Shown here piece by piece: positions 42,227 through 49,936 of a DNA stretch of 64,000 nucleotides. The notes beneath the pieces were generated by a model. The model searched no databases and was not told the DNA's origin. It was given only the letters and a program-made list of their open reading frames with translations. The translations under genes were made by a program, and so were the position numbers. The stretch is from Ruthenibacterium lactatiformans (lineage in GTDB: Bacteria > Bacillota > Clostridia > Oscillospirales > Ruminococcaceae). Position 1 is the stretch's first letter, and each line of letters begins with the position of its first letter. The stretch lies in the NCBI RefSeq assembly GCF_000949455.1, contig NZ_JXXK01000017.1, positions 1-64,000 of the forward strand, in the 5' to 3' direction.

Positions 42227-43510
42227 TTATCCCGCCGCGCGGGGCGGTTCCTGCGTGTCGCCCGTATCCGGCATGCTCGGCATCCGCCCATGCCCGCGGG
42301 CGGGCTGCCGGGTTGCAGGGTGGGGGATGGCGCCGCTGCGCAGCAGCGCAAGCTTTGCGCAGGCCGGGCCGGTCAGCTCATACAGTACAGCGGAGGAAAG
42401 GATGATGGTAGCCAGCATCGTGCCTTCGGCCGCAGGCAGCATGCGTTGGCCCAGCACGGCAAGACCGATGGAAACGCCGGCCTGAGGCGTGAGAGCGAGG
42501 CCCAGATATTTGATGATGGACGGGTCGGCGCGGCACAGCGCCGCACCGCTGCTGGCCCCCGCGTATTTGCCTGCGATGCGTACGAAGAAATAGGCCACGC
42601 CGATAACGCCCGCCGTTGCGAGGGACGGGATGTTGAGACGCAGGCCGGAAAGCGCGAAGAACAGCAGCAGGAACGGCGGAGAGAATTTGTCCATCCGCTT
42701 GAACAGACGCTTTTCGCCGCCCAGGTTCACATAACCCGCGCCCAGTGCCATACAGGCCAGCAACGGTGAAATGCCCAGTGTCGAGCACAGCCCGCTCAAA
42801 AACAAAAGCACCGCGTTGACGAGTACCAGTGTGTGTGCCTGGGAATGCCCCTGCCCGGCAAGCCAACGCAGCAGCACGGCCAGCGCCAGCCCCAACGCCA
42901 CCGCCCCCAGATTCCACAGCAGGGGCAGCGCCACGTCTGCAAACTGTATATGGCCTGTCTGCAGCGCGTTCACCACGGCGGTACAAACGCTGAAGGCGGT
43001 CAGGGCCACCGCGTCGTCCAAAGCGGTCACCTGCAAAAGCAGGTTGACGAAAGGTCCTTTGGCGCGGTACTGCCGGATCGTCATGATGGTGGAGGCAGGG
43101 GCCGTGGCGCAGCCGATGGCGCCCAGCAGCAGTGCAAACGGCACGGACAGGCGGAATACGAAGATCATCGTCAGCGTGACGGCCACGGCGGCACACAGCG
43201 CCTCGGCCAGTGTGACAGCCAGCACCTTTCCGCCGGAACGCTTCAGATCCGCGATACGGAAATACCGTCCGGCGGAAAACGCGATATAGGAGAGCGCGAG
43301 ATCGGTGACGAATTCCATGCCGCCGGACAGCCATGCGGGGATCAGGTTCAGTGCATACGGTCCCACCAGGATACCCGCCAGAATATAGCCCGTCACGTTG
43401 GGTAAATGCAGGCGCCGCGTCAGGCGCGTCATCAAAAAACCGGCTGTCAGCAGAATGGCGACGCCCAGTAATACGCCGCCCGCGCTTTGCGGCAAGGTAA
43501 AAATGTTCAT
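42227..43510 (-). CDS. Cation:proton antiporter (CPA2/KefB-like)
   Basis: This 427-residue protein has about 12 membrane helices. Characteristic stretches are LHLPNVTGYILAGILVGPY near the N-terminus, FALLLGAIGCATAPASTIM, and VTALDDAVALTAFSVCTAVV with the conserved ion-binding Asp pair. The C-terminus lacks the TrkA-N/KTN regulatory domain of KefB. The ATG at 43510 lies at the base of a perfect 10-bp inverted repeat, and it is divergent from a LysR-type regulator. The ion (Na or K) is not determined. Confidence 0.88.
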   Translation of the reverse strand: MNIFTLPQSAGGVLLGVAILLTAGFLMTRLTRRLHLPNVTGYILAGILVGPYALNLIPAWLSGGMEFVTDLALSYIAFSAGRYFRIADLKRSGGKVLAVTLAEALCAAVAVTLTMIFVFRLSVPFALLLGAIGCATAPASTIMTIRQYRAKGPFVNLLLQVTALDDAVALTAFSVCTAVVNALQTGHIQFADVALPLLWNLGAVALGLALAVLLRWLAGQGHSQAHTLVLVNAVLLFLSGLCSTLGISPLLACMALGAGYVNLGGEKRLFKRMDKFSPPFLLLFFALSGLRLNIPSLATAGVIGVAYFFVRIAGKYAGASSGAALCRADPSIIKYLGLALTPQAGVSIGLAVLGQRMLPAAEGTMLATIILSSAVLYELTGPACAKLALLRSGAIPHPATRQPARGHGRMPSMPDTGDTQEPPRAAG

Positions 43511-43540
43511 CAAGCACACCTCTTTCTGTTGTGTGCTTGA
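43510..43540. promoter_or_regulatory. Perfect inverted repeat between antiporter and LysR genes
   Basis: TCAAGCACAC (43510-43519) and GTGTGCTTGA (43531-43540) are perfect 10-bp arms around 11 bases. They span the start codon and ribosome binding site of the antiporter and the first bases of the LysR -35 box. Confidence 0.7.
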
Positions 43541-43565
43541 TTATATGCGCACACTGTGATAAAAT
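43537..43565 (+). promoter_or_regulatory. Promoter of the LysR gene
   Basis: TTGATT (43537-43542), 17 bases, TAAAAT (43560-43565). The inverted repeat overlaps its -35 box, consistent with autoregulation. Confidence 0.7.
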
Positions 43566-43619
43566 CAAATTATGACTTTTCATATGCGTATAAAATTTTT
43601 TAATGAATTGGGGAGCAAA

Positions 43620-44507
43620 ATGTTTGATGCGAAGATAGAGACCCTCCTGGAGGTCATCAGTGCGGGCAGTTACACACGGGCGGCACAGCGGCTTTCGCTC
43701 ACACAGCCCGCTGTCAGCCATCATATGCGCCAGCTGGAGCAGGAGTTCGGCATTCATATATTTTATAAGGATAAAAAAGAGCTGCGCCTGACGCCGGAAG
43801 GCGAGATTCTGGTAAAATACGCCCGCCGGGCGCTGGCTGTATACCGCAACGCCCGTCAGGCCATCGAGGACAGCCGCATCTGCATGTCACACATCGGGGT
43901 GGGCATCACCCACACCGTGGGCGAAAGCTGTGTGCCGCAGGTGCTGGCCGAATACTGCAACCAGACGCCCGGCGTACACATCAATATCGTTACGGACACC
44001 ATAAAAAATCTTTATGATATGATGCGCTCCTACGAGCTGGACGTAGCCATCGTGGACGGGCAGTTCCCGGCATCCGGCTACACCGAAGTGCTGCTGGATA
44101 CCGATTACCTGTGTCTTGTGGTGTCGCCCATCCACCCGCTGGCACGGCGTGCCAGCGTCGCCATCGGCGCACTGCAGGGCGAGCGGTTCATCATGCGTCC
44201 CAAGGGAGCGGGCACGCGCTCGATGTTTGAAAGTTATCTGTCCGAATGCGGGGCGGATATCCGGGACTTCAATATCATCATCGAGATGGACAGTGTCGCC
44301 ACCATCAAGGAGCTTGTCGCGCAGGATCTGGGCATTTCCGTCATCGCCCACAGCGCCTGCCGCGAGGACGAGCAGGCGGGCCGCCTGGCAGTCGTCCCGC
44401 TGGAGAAGCCGGGCATGGTGCGGCGCATCAATATGGTGCATCATCAGGATTTTTCCCATCCGGAGATCCTGGAGGAGCTGCGCCGTCTATATATCGGCCG
44501 GCGCTGA
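43620..44507 (+). CDS. LysR-family transcriptional regulator
   Basis: This 295-residue protein has an N-terminal winged helix (KIETLLEVISAGSYTRAAQRLSLTQPAVSHHMRQLEQEFG) and a C-terminal two-lobe effector domain (GVGITHTVGESCVPQVLAEY, LDVAIVDGQFP, LDTDYLCLVVSPIHPLA). The ATG at 43620 is chosen because GGGGAG precedes it and the earlier ATG at 43572 falls at the predicted transcription start. It is divergent from the cation antiporter, which it probably controls. Confidence 0.92.
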   Translation: MFDAKIETLLEVISAGSYTRAAQRLSLTQPAVSHHMRQLEQEFGIHIFYKDKKELRLTPEGEILVKYARRALAVYRNARQAIEDSRICMSHIGVGITHTVGESCVPQVLAEYCNQTPGVHINIVTDTIKNLYDMMRSYELDVAIVDGQFPASGYTEVLLDTDYLCLVVSPIHPLARRASVAIGALQGERFIMRPKGAGTRSMFESYLSECGADIRDFNIIIEMDSVATIKELVAQDLGISVIAHSACREDEQAGRLAVVPLEKPGMVRRINMVHHQDFSHPEILEELRRLYIGRR

Positions 44508-44564
44508 GCCGGGGGAGGCACGGAAAAAGGCAAAGAAATAAAAGAAGCGTCCGGGGAAAAAGCT

Positions 44565-44710
44565 TGAAAAAGGGGTGGAGAATCCCTTTTTCATTTAAAA
44601 TAACCCCGCGACGCCCCGCAGGGCCAGTGCCGAGGCGCGTAAAAGCGAAGCTTTTTCGACAAGCTGAGGCAGGGCTTTACGACCCTGCCTTTTGATGTTT
44701 TACACTGCAA
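44565..44710. repeat. Hairpin-rich intergenic region
   Basis: TGAAAAAGGG/CCCTTTTTCA (44565-44593) is a likely terminator for the LysR gene. AGGCAGGG/CCCTGCCT (44667-44690) with flanking T-rich sequence probably terminates the minus-strand ABC operon. Between them AGCGAAGCTTTTTCGACAAGCT can also fold. No gene is seen. Confidence 0.55.
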
Positions 44711-44724
44711 AACGCGAGGCTGGC

Positions 44725-45369
44725 TCACAGGTCCAGCGCGGCAAAGCTGTGCATGGCGCGCCGCAATGCCAGCGCCGACAGCAGCACGTACAGTGCGGCG
44801 CCAGCGGCCAATAAGGTGAGCTTTTCGCCCAGGAACGCCGGGTCCGGCGTGTCCAGGCGGTCCCGCACAAAGGGGACGGTGTGGGCGCAGGCCTCGAATA
44901 CCACCATGCAAAGGGTAAGGGCGCCGCAGCCCCAACCGAAGGCCTTGCCGACCTTGCCCGGCGCGCGGTAGTAGTTTCGGAAAAAGACAAGATTGAACAC
45001 GCCGTACAGCACCAGCGCGAATCCGAAAAACGCGGTGTTCGCGTCCATGCCCACAAGGTTTTCCGCGGAGACACGGCTGCTGAACACGGCGAAGGGAACG
45101 GCGATCACGAGCTGTGCCAGCTGCATCAGCATCACCGTAAAAACGCGCGCCCGCACAAGATCGGTCTTGCGCACGGGCAGCAGCGCCGTGAACTCGATGT
45201 CCCGGTTCTCCCGCCCCGTCAGGCAGATGAAAAAGGTGCCCAGGCAGGTGTAAAAGCAAATGACATAATAAGGATAGTTGGGGATGAGCAGCATTGCGGA
45301 AAGCAGCAGGAACAGCACCGAAGCCGGATGCATGGCCAGCACAAGCTCCTTGCGCATCAGGTTTTTCAT
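44725..45369 (-). CDS. ABC-2 type permease of the AbrB operon
   Basis: This 214-residue membrane protein starts MKNLMRKELVLAMHPASVLF and has about six helices: PYYVICFYTCLGTFFICL, FGFALVLYGVFNLVFF, GCGALTLCMVVFEACA and LLAAGAALYVLLSALAL among them. RENRDIEFTALLPVRKTDLVRARV is typical of this exporter permease family. Its start overlaps the stop of the ATPase gene by 4 bases, so translation is coupled. The substrate is unknown. Confidence 0.85.
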   Translation of the reverse strand: MKNLMRKELVLAMHPASVLFLLLSAMLLIPNYPYYVICFYTCLGTFFICLTGRENRDIEFTALLPVRKTDLVRARVFTVMLMQLAQLVIAVPFAVFSSRVSAENLVGMDANTAFFGFALVLYGVFNLVFFRNYYRAPGKVGKAFGWGCGALTLCMVVFEACAHTVPFVRDRLDTPDPAFLGEKLTLLAAGAALYVLLSALALRRAMHSFAALDL

Positions 45370-46217
45370 AGGCCGCCGTCCTCCTTTTCCAGATGTACCA
45401 TAATATCCTCCAGCGATGCGGGCGCGGTATCGGCGCCAAGGCGGGGCGCGTCCTCGGCCCGCAGCAGAGCGCTGAAGCCTTCCCGCTCCCGTTTGCATCC
45501 CAGCAGCAGGCCCTCGGGCGCAGCGTCCCGCTGCGCGGCTGTCAGTGCGGCTGTGCGGTACCGGGCGCGCAGTGCGTCCGCGTCTGCGTCTGCCGCCACC
45601 TCGCCCCGCCGCAGGTATACGATGTGGTCGGCGCATTTTTCCAGGTCGGAGGTGATATGCGTGGAAAACAGGATGCTGATGCCTTCGTCCTGGGCAAGCT
45701 GGAGAAAGATCTCCAACAGTTCGTCCCGGGAAACGGGATCCAGCCCGCTGGTGGGTTCGTCCAGCACCAAAAGCCGCGCCCGGTGAGAGAGTGCCAGAGC
45801 CAGGGCGTACTTTACCTTCATGCCCTCGGAAAGCTCTTTCACTCGTTTGTTTTCATCCAGCGCGAACAGCGCGAGATACCGGCGGTAAGCCGTCTCGTCC
45901 CAGCTCGGATAAAAGCGGCGCGTTACATCCGTTACAGTGCGCAGGCGCTTAAGGGGATAAAACCCGAAGCCTCCGGACGCAAACCCCACCGCCTGCTTGA
46001 CGCCGAATTCATCCGCGGACAGCGGCCTGCCGAAAAACAGCGCCTCGCCGGCGTCGGGGTGTACAAAATCCAACAGCGATTTCAGCGTTGTTGTTTTTCC
46101 GGCGCCGTTGCGGCCGATGAAGCCCGTGATGGAACCGGGCGCAACGTCAAAGGAAACGTCCCGCAGTGCAAAAGAGCCGTACCGCTTGCATAATCCGCGA
46201 ACAGAAAGCACGTTCAT
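45366..46217 (-). CDS. ABC transporter ATP-binding protein of the AbrB operon
   Basis: This 283-residue ATPase has Walker A in GFIGRNGAGKTTTLKSLL, a signature region KELSEGMKVKYALALAL, Walker B LLVLDEPTSGLDP and a switch His in LFSTHITSDLEKC. It overlaps its neighbours by 4 bases on both sides (AbrB gene before, permease after), so the three genes form one tightly coupled unit. The extra C-terminal region of about 70 residues is common in this exporter ATPase group. Confidence 0.92.
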   Translation of the reverse strand: MNVLSVRGLCKRYGSFALRDVSFDVAPGSITGFIGRNGAGKTTTLKSLLDFVHPDAGEALFFGRPLSADEFGVKQAVGFASGGFGFYPLKRLRTVTDVTRRFYPSWDETAYRRYLALFALDENKRVKELSEGMKVKYALALALSHRARLLVLDEPTSGLDPVSRDELLEIFLQLAQDEGISILFSTHITSDLEKCADHIVYLRRGEVAADADADALRARYRTAALTAAQRDAAPEGLLLGCKREREGFSALLRAEDAPRLGADTAPASLEDIMVHLEKEDGGL

Positions 46218-46468
46218 TTTTCTGCCTCCAATTCGCCGTCCGGTGCCACGGGAGGCTCCTGCTGCACGCTGAACACGGCGTCCACAAATTTCATATATGC
46301 GTCATTCTGCACGATGGCGATGCCCTGTTTCACGTCCGCCATAAGCAGAAGCGTGTCTCCTGGCTCAATGCCGAACAGCTCCCGCGCTCCCTTCGGGATG
46401 ACGATCTGCCCTTTTTCGCCTACCTTGACAGTAGCCATGTATTTCCCTTTTGGCATTTTCATGCTCAT
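46214..46468 (-). CDS. AbrB/MazE-type DNA-binding protein
   Basis: This 84-residue protein has a swapped-hairpin AbrB domain (MATVKVGEKGQIVIPKGARELFGIEPGDTLLLMAD) and an acidic tail. It is the first gene of the exporter operon and probably regulates it. A tandem octamer at the predicted transcription start is a candidate binding site. The start at 46468 has a GAGAGGG site; a second in-frame Met at residue 11 would match the bare domain, so the first 10 residues are less certain. Confidence 0.87.
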   Translation of the reverse strand: MSMKMPKGKYMATVKVGEKGQIVIPKGARELFGIEPGDTLLLMADVKQGIAIVQNDAYMKFVDAVFSVQQEPPVAPDGELEAEK

Positions 46469-46505
46469 AAACAGCCCTCTCTTTCTTTAATAAAATTCTT
46501 AAAAA

Positions 46506-46550
46506 TATAACTTGTATAACTTATTATACTTTTATGAAACGAAAAGTCAA
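46506..46550 (-). promoter_or_regulatory. Promoter and tandem-repeat operator of the AbrB operon
   Basis: On the minus strand TTGACT (46545-46550), 16 bases and a perfect TATAAT (46523-46528). Just downstream, the plus strand carries TATAACTT twice (46506-46513 and 46515-46522) with 9-base periodicity, covering the likely transcription start. Confidence 0.7.
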
Positions 46551-46589
46551 CAATACCTTTTCCGGAAAAACAGAAATATTTGTTCTAAA

Positions 46590-46630
46590 AAACAAAAGCG
46601 CCGCCGGACGGTCTTCCCGTCCGGCGGCGC
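46590..46630 (-). terminator. Terminator of the PH-domain gene
   Basis: GCGCCGCCGGACG pairs with CGTCCGGCGGCGC and is followed on the minus strand by a T-rich run. Confidence 0.75.
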
Positions 46631-46658
46631 CGGAATGATATTTTTGCGGGACGGCGCG

Positions 46659-47045
46659 TTACAGCATTTCACCGTCCTCGTCGTCCGTCATAAATTCGCG
46701 GCTGCTCACGCGTTTTGCCATGCGCTCAGCCTCCACCATGTCGGAGAGCGTTTCCTTTACCTGTGCCGCGTCCTTCACCCAGGCGATATCGAACTCCGGC
46801 GTGGACTTATCTGCCGAGCAGCAGTGGATGGTGCCAAGGCCGAACATACGCTCCCACAGCGAGCGGCGCAGCGTCACGTCCATAATGCGGTACAGGCGCA
46901 CCTCATCCTCCTGCGTGTTCAGCATGCCGGTGTGGATGAGCAGCTTTTCTTTTGTCAGCGTATATTTCGTAAAAGTCCATGGCAGGCCGAATGCGATGCG
47001 TTTTCGGTCGCTCCAAACGATGCCGCCGTTGTCTGCGTTTTCCAT
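46659..47045 (-). CDS. Bacterial PH-domain protein
   Basis: This 128-residue protein matches the bPH2 (YdbS/YdbT-like) family: FTKYTLTKEKLLIHTGMLNTQEDEVRLYRIMDVTLRRSLWERMFGLGTI. It lacks the membrane helices seen in longer members and ends in an acidic tail. The ATG at 47045 follows AAGGGGG by about 8 bases. The function of the family is unclear; some members protect against membrane-acting compounds. It is monocistronic. Confidence 0.8.
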   Translation of the reverse strand: MENADNGGIVWSDRKRIAFGLPWTFTKYTLTKEKLLIHTGMLNTQEDEVRLYRIMDVTLRRSLWERMFGLGTIHCCSADKSTPEFDIAWVKDAAQVKETLSDMVEAERMAKRVSSREFMTDDEDGEML

Positions 47046-47255
47046 AGCCAAAGCCCCCTTTTGGTGTTATTGTACCAAGCCGGTGCGGCAAAATCAACCA
47101 AAGCAGAAAATTTGTGTCGGACATTTTGTCTGCCGCCCAAGGAAACAGCGCGTTTCAATTGGTGTTTTCCGGAACCAGCTTCCCAAAGAGACTGGCGGAC
47201 AGCCCGCTCTTTGGTTTTTATGAGAGCTTCAGGGACAGCGAATAATTGCAGGGGA

Positions 47256-47816
47256 TCATTCTTTAAAGGTTTTTTCTACCAGCCCGGCGTATTCTGCGTA
47301 AGCACAATGATTCTTCAGTTCTGTGAGGCATTCGGTAATGCGTTTGTAATACCAGTAGTGTTCCTGTTTATCTTTTTGGTTGAATCTTTGCCATAACCGC
47401 TCTCCGTAAACAAGCTGATCCCGGTAAAGGGAACGGATATTGGAAAGCTTATCGCCGAGCGTTAACATTTTTACTTCTATGGAAGCGTCCCTCAAGTGAT
47501 CTATTGTTTCCTGCTTACGGATTTTCCAGGTCGATCCGGCAGGCAGATCTTCTCGTTTGTTTTCGCTTTCTGCAGCGACCAAAGCGGCGATCCTTTCCCC
47601 AAAGGCTTCTTGAATGCATTCTGTTGTGGCGGCGGTATCCTCCACGACGTCGTGCAGAACAGCGGCTGCTATGACTTCTTCATCCGTTGTCAGAGTGCCT
47701 ACAATAGACGCAGCCTCCAAGGGATGAAGAATGTAGGGGACCTGCGTACCCTTTCTCACCTGGCCGTTATGAGCCTTTACTGCGTACACGATTGCTTTAT
47801 TTAATATTTCTCCCAT
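47256..47816 (-). CDS. HD-domain hydrolase, small alarmone hydrolase-like
   Basis: This 186-residue protein has the RelA/SpoT-type HD fold: AHNGQVRKGTQVPYILHPLEAASIV, AAVLHDVVEDT with the metal-binding His-Asp, and VKMLTLGDKLSNIRSLYRD. The synthetase domain is absent. Such stand-alone proteins (Mesh1/SAH type) can degrade (p)ppGpp or related nucleotides. It lies about 75 bases downstream of tRNA-Tyr on the same strand. Activity is inferred from motif match only. Confidence 0.82.
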   Translation of the reverse strand: MGEILNKAIVYAVKAHNGQVRKGTQVPYILHPLEAASIVGTLTTDEEVIAAAVLHDVVEDTAATTECIQEAFGERIAALVAAESENKREDLPAGSTWKIRKQETIDHLRDASIEVKMLTLGDKLSNIRSLYRDQLVYGERLWQRFNQKDKQEHYWYYKRITECLTELKNHCAYAEYAGLVEKTFKE

Positions 47817-47892
47817 GTTTATACCGCCTTTTTCCGGTGAGATGACAGCAAAAATAAAAAAGTTACATTCCAAAAATGAAATGCAACTTTTT

Positions 47893-47978
47893 TGGTGGGA
47901 GAGGATGGATTCGAACCATCGAAGCGAAGACGCAACAGATTTACAGTCTGCCCCCATTGGCCACTCGGGAACTCTCCC
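47893..47978 (-). tRNA. tRNA-Tyr (anticodon GTA)
   Basis: On the minus strand the acceptor arms GGGAGAG and CTCTCCC pair. The anticodon loop CTGTAAA gives GTA. A long variable arm makes it an 86-base class II tRNA. The T-loop TTCGAAT and encoded CCA are present. Confidence 0.95.
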
Positions 47979-47990
47979 ATATTCAATAAA

Positions 47991-48066
47991 TGGAGCTGGT
48001 GGACGGATTCGAACCCCCGACCTGCTGATTACAAATCAGCTGCTCTACCAGCTGAGCTACACCAGC
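47991..48066 (-). tRNA. tRNA-Thr (anticodon TGT)
   Basis: On the minus strand GCTGGTG and CACCAGC pair as the acceptor stem. The anticodon loop TTTGTAA gives TGT. The D-arm GCTCAGCTGGTAGAGC and T-loop TTCGAAT are canonical, and CCA is encoded. It is 12 bases upstream of tRNA-Tyr and in the same transcript. Confidence 0.95.
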
Positions 48067-48133
48067 GTGGAAATCGGCTTGCCAGCTTCATATCCTTTAT
48101 ATGCGCCCAAAAGAAGAATCATGGCGCTTAAAT

Positions 48134-48162
48134 ATAATATCAATTCCTCCGGCCTTTGTCAA
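48134..48162 (-). promoter_or_regulatory. Strong promoter of the tRNA-Thr/tRNA-Tyr unit
   Basis: On the minus strand a perfect TTGACA, 17 bases, and TATTAT. It lies about 65 bases upstream of tRNA-Thr. Confidence 0.75.
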
Positions 48163-48320
48163 GCCCCTTTTTTACCGGACGGAGAAAACTTTTACGGGAG
48201 CGCGGTACGCGCCTTTCCTCTTGCTTTTTTTGCCGCGCGGCTCTAAGATAAAAGAGGAAGAAAAGCGCCGCGCAGATGCGGCACGGCACACAACTGAACA
48301 GAGAAAGTGAGAGAACAGGA

Positions 48321-49448
48321 ATGGAACCCTCTAAAGTATATTTTACAGACATGCGTGCGCTGCCGGGCACGAACCTGCAGCAGAAACTCAAGCGGCTGAT
48401 CCTCAAAGCGGGCATCGGACAGATCGATTTTCAGGATAAATATGCCGCTATCAAAATCCATTTCGGCGAACCGGGCAACCTTTCTTACCTGCGGCCCAAT
48501 TTTGCAAAGACCGTTGCGGACGCCGTGAAAGAGCTGGGTGGCCGCCCGTTTCTGACAGACTGCAACACGCTGTATGTGGGGCGCCGCAAAAATGCGCTGG
48601 ACCATATCGAAGCGGCTTATGAAAACGGGTTTTCGCCATTTTCCACCGGCTGCCAGATCATTATTGCAGACGGCCTGAAGGGGACGGATGAGGTGGACGT
48701 GCCCGTGCGCGGCGGCGAATACATCCGGGAGGCCCATATCGGCCGCGCCGTGATGGATGCGGATATATTCATTTCGCTGTCCCACTTCAAAGGGCACGAG
48801 AGCACGGGCTTCGGCGGCGCCATCAAGAATATCGGCATGGGCTGCGGTTCGCGCGCAGGAAAGATGGACATGCATTGCGCGGGTAAGCCGGACGTGGACA
48901 AAAGCGTTTGCCGGGGCTGCGGTGTGTGCATGAAAAACTGCGCGCACGGAGCCATTGCTTTTGATGAAAACCGCAAAGCGGGCATCGACCACGGCAAATG
49001 TGTGGGCTGCGGCCGCTGCATCGGTGCATGCAATTTTGACGCCGTATACAACGGCAACGATTCCGCCAACGACGAGCTGAACTGCAAGATGGCCGAGTAC
49101 GCCAAGGCTGTGGTGGACGGCCGCCCGGCTTTCCATATCAATATCGTCAACCAGGTTTCGCCTTACTGCGACTGCCACGGTGAGAATGACACGGCTATCA
49201 TTCCGGACGTGGGGATGTTCGCCAGCTTTGACCCTGTGGCGCTGGACGTAGCGTGCGCGGACGCGTGCAACCGCATGCCCGTGATGCCCGGAAGCCTGCT
49301 GGACGAAAACCTGCGCGCCTGCGGCGCCCGTGACCATCACGACCATTTTACGAATGTTTCTCCCAATACAGATTGGCGCTCGTGTATGGAGCATGGGGAA
49401 AAAATCGGTTTGGGCACACGCAGCTATGAACTGATTACAGTCAAATGA
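48321..49448 (+). CDS. DUF362 protein with two 4Fe-4S motifs
   Basis: This 375-residue protein has the DUF362 fold (AAIKIHFGEPGNLSYLRPNF, FISLSHFKGHESTGFGGAIKNIGMGCGSRAGK). In its middle is a ferredoxin-like insert with two clusters: CRGCGVCMKNC and CVGCGRCIGAC. It would carry or transfer electrons in the cytoplasm. This combination is widespread in anaerobes and its substrate is not established. The ATG at 48321 gives the usual family start. It is monocistronic and divergent from the tRNA unit. Confidence 0.88.
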   Translation: MEPSKVYFTDMRALPGTNLQQKLKRLILKAGIGQIDFQDKYAAIKIHFGEPGNLSYLRPNFAKTVADAVKELGGRPFLTDCNTLYVGRRKNALDHIEAAYENGFSPFSTGCQIIIADGLKGTDEVDVPVRGGEYIREAHIGRAVMDADIFISLSHFKGHESTGFGGAIKNIGMGCGSRAGKMDMHCAGKPDVDKSVCRGCGVCMKNCAHGAIAFDENRKAGIDHGKCVGCGRCIGACNFDAVYNGNDSANDELNCKMAEYAKAVVDGRPAFHINIVNQVSPYCDCHGENDTAIIPDVGMFASFDPVALDVACADACNRMPVMPGSLLDENLRACGARDHHDHFTNVSPNTDWRSCMEHGEKIGLGTRSYELITVK

Positions 49449-49936
49449 AGAAGCTTTTGAGCGGCGGGGATACCCGCCGCTTTTTTATGCAGAGCTTCTT
49501 TCTGCACTTTGTACAGAAAACAGTTTGAATTAGCATGAAAATGTCAGTTTTTATTTAAAATATACAACAAATATCCATTTTTAAGGATAAAAATATATTT
49601 TTCATTTTTTGAGTTTATAATCTAATAATGAAAATTTTTACCTTATTATAGAAAATATGGAAATTTATTTGTTTTATAATTATGAAAAAAAGATATCAAA
49701 ACAAATGATTTTGTTGACTTTTTACAATTGTGATGATAATATCAAACCGTTGCAGGAAGCAGCATAGCTTCCGCTTCTTCACATTTTGCTGCATGGATAA
49801 TCCATGCGGCGCGGCCTTGCGCAGATGCGCGGGCCCTGCTGCCTGCGGCGGCGGGAGGCCCGGCGGCGCACATGCCGCATTGCAGGAGGTTCCGGCGGCG
49901 TGTGGGGAAAAATGCAAATGAAAAGGAGAGAAACGT
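49449..49936 (+). other. AT-rich upstream region and long leader of the mgl operon
   Basis: There is no gene in these 488 bases. From about 49500 to 49710 the sequence is extremely AT-rich compared with its surroundings, with many A and T runs. The promoter lies at its end. The leader from 49755 to the mglB start is GC-rich and can fold (GGAAGC/GCTTCC at 49757-49772, ATGGAT/ATCCAT, and others). Confidence 0.65.
49714..49742 (+). promoter_or_regulatory. Promoter of the mgl operon
   Basis: TTGACT (49714-49719), 17 bases, TAATAT (49737-49742), preceded by a long AT-rich tract that could act as an UP element. Confidence 0.75.

Noticed and set aside
43572..43619. Earlier ATG for the LysR gene
   Set aside because: The predicted -10 box ends at 43565, so transcription would begin at or after this ATG. 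The ATG at 43620 has a GGGGAG site.
47815..48246. Open frames across the tRNA-Tyr/tRNA-Thr region
   Set aside because: Both tRNAs fold perfectly on the minus strand with encoded CCA. The frames are read-through of the tRNA genes.
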